Below, in pieces: positions 63,538 through 64,000 of a DNA stretch of 64,000 nucleotides; position 1 is the stretch's first letter, and the number at the start of each line of letters is the position of its first letter. Source of the DNA: Glaciecola flavus (GTDB lineage: Bacteria > Pseudomonadota > Gammaproteobacteria > Enterobacterales > Alteromonadaceae). Position numbers and translations under genes: made by a program. Under the pieces are notes generated by a model. The model was not told where the DNA came from. It saw nothing but the letters and a program-made list of their open reading frames with translations, and did not search any database. The DNA lies in assembly GCF_042646125.1 (NCBI RefSeq), contig NZ_JBHRSW010000029.1, forward strand, positions 237,161 through 301,160. Direction: 5' to 3'.

Positions 63538-63834
63538 ATGCCTGAATTATTATTTCACCCAGACACCACAGAAGAAATAAAATCGTCCTTTGACTGGTAT
63601 CAAGAACAAGTAAAAGGTCTCGGGTACGAGTTTGTGCAAGAGCTTGACGATGCATTTAATTCTATTCAATCCTTACCGCAAACTTGGCCCAAAATGGGGC
63701 AATATCATAGGCGCTTTATATTAAGTCGGTTTCCGTATTCTATTATCTATAAAAACGTAGACGAAAAAACAATTTATGTTGTTGCGATTATGCATAACCA
63801 CCGCAAACCTGGGTATTGGAATGACCGCAACTAA
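63538..63834 (+). CDS. RelE/ParE-family toxin (cassette 4)
   Basis: 98 residues: LLFHPDTTEEIKSSFDWYQEQVKGLGYEFVQELDDAF, PQTWPKMGQYHRRFILSRFPYSIIYK, and the final VVAIMHNHRKPGYWNDR, matching RelE/ParE toxins paired with this antitoxin class. Start at 63538, five bases after the antitoxin stop; an in-frame ATG at 63505 is possible. The closing attC is beyond or at the window edge and was not resolved. Confidence 0.88.
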   Translation: MPELLFHPDTTEEIKSSFDWYQEQVKGLGYEFVQELDDAFNSIQSLPQTWPKMGQYHRRFILSRFPYSIIYKNVDEKTIYVVAIMHNHRKPGYWNDRN

Positions 63835-64000
63835 CACATATGAGCCTCGGGGCTGTCAATAGATAAAACTAATCCCTTGATCATTTTTTCAAGATCAATC
63901 TACTACCTTTTTCGGATCTGTTTACTTCATCTTTCCTATTCAAAACGAAGTGGCTATTTTATCCAGTTAGTATCGGGCTCAGTAAAGGTGTAAGCATATT

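Noticed and set aside
1..64000. CRISPR array, rRNA or tRNA genes
   Set aside because: No regularly spaced direct repeats and no tRNA or rRNA signatures were noticed on either strand by reading.
63835..64000. attC at the right edge after the RelE-type toxin
   Set aside because: CTAACACATATGAGCC could open an attC, but the matching right arm is not clear before the window ends.

Overview
The window looks like chromosome of a marine gammaproteobacterium, most likely Alteromonadales. The gene families point that way: several TonB-dependent receptors, secreted lipoprotein esterases, HmuTUV/HutZ haem uptake, B12 salvage, and a RimK-retropepsin operon. This is inferred from protein content only; no rRNA or tRNA gene was seen. 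One 52-base run of N (61422-61473) marks an assembly gap.

Layout. 1-12 kb: accessory surface and secretion genes. These are a partial lipoprotein esterase with a Glu-Pro linker, a CadC/ToxR-like membrane regulator, a PhoX/DUF839 protein, an outer-membrane barrel, a siderophore-type TonB receptor and a large Asp-box lipoprotein. 12-24 kb: CreA, a uracil-DNA glycosylase-like protein, an S41 protease, an ECF sigma/anti-sigma-like pair, an AraC-type membrane regulator, a DUF2306 protein, and then a compact locus of animal-type haem peroxidase, two tandem paralogues and a secreted TPR-CHAT protease. 24-28 kb: a giant ThuA/quinoprotein dehydrogenase/PKD/cytochrome c lipoprotein. 28-36 kb: cobalamin uptake and salvage (btuD, btuC, cbiP, cobO, btuF), then a cobalamin riboswitch with terminator in front of btuB, then ribA. 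36-46 kb: porin, class V aminotransferase, moeB/GFA/MscS/DUF1003/sugar kinase cluster, a secreted esterase with two copies of a C-terminal module, and mgsA. 46-49 kb: phnA, rimK, a succinylglutamate desuccinylase-like gene and a retropepsin-like protease. 49-55 kb: Fur-boxed haem uptake locus. 55-57 kb: a GGDEF protein and a small exported protein.

57.4-64 kb is a decayed chromosomal integron. A truncated intI on the minus strand is followed by an IS91-type element with its tyrosine recombinase. Then come at least four gene cassettes separated by recognisable attC sites with extrahelical bases. Cassette cargo is a nucleoside-deoxyribosyltransferase/TIR-like protein, a DUF1311 protein, a reversed ccdAB pair and a second toxin-antitoxin pair. 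Cassettes 2 and 3 begin, exactly at the recombination point, with the same 343-bp module.

The most unusual structure is a family of four long palindromes (8501-8635, 11547-11709, 31544-31695, 35540-35695). Each has 42-56 bp arms whose sequence is private to that copy but self-complementary within it. Between the arms lie two small hairpins. Three copies share almost the same core. The fourth has different stem sequences but keeps the same fold and the same apical loops (TCCN, which is ANGGA on the other strand). I do not recognise this family and regard it as the best candidate for an undescribed element here.
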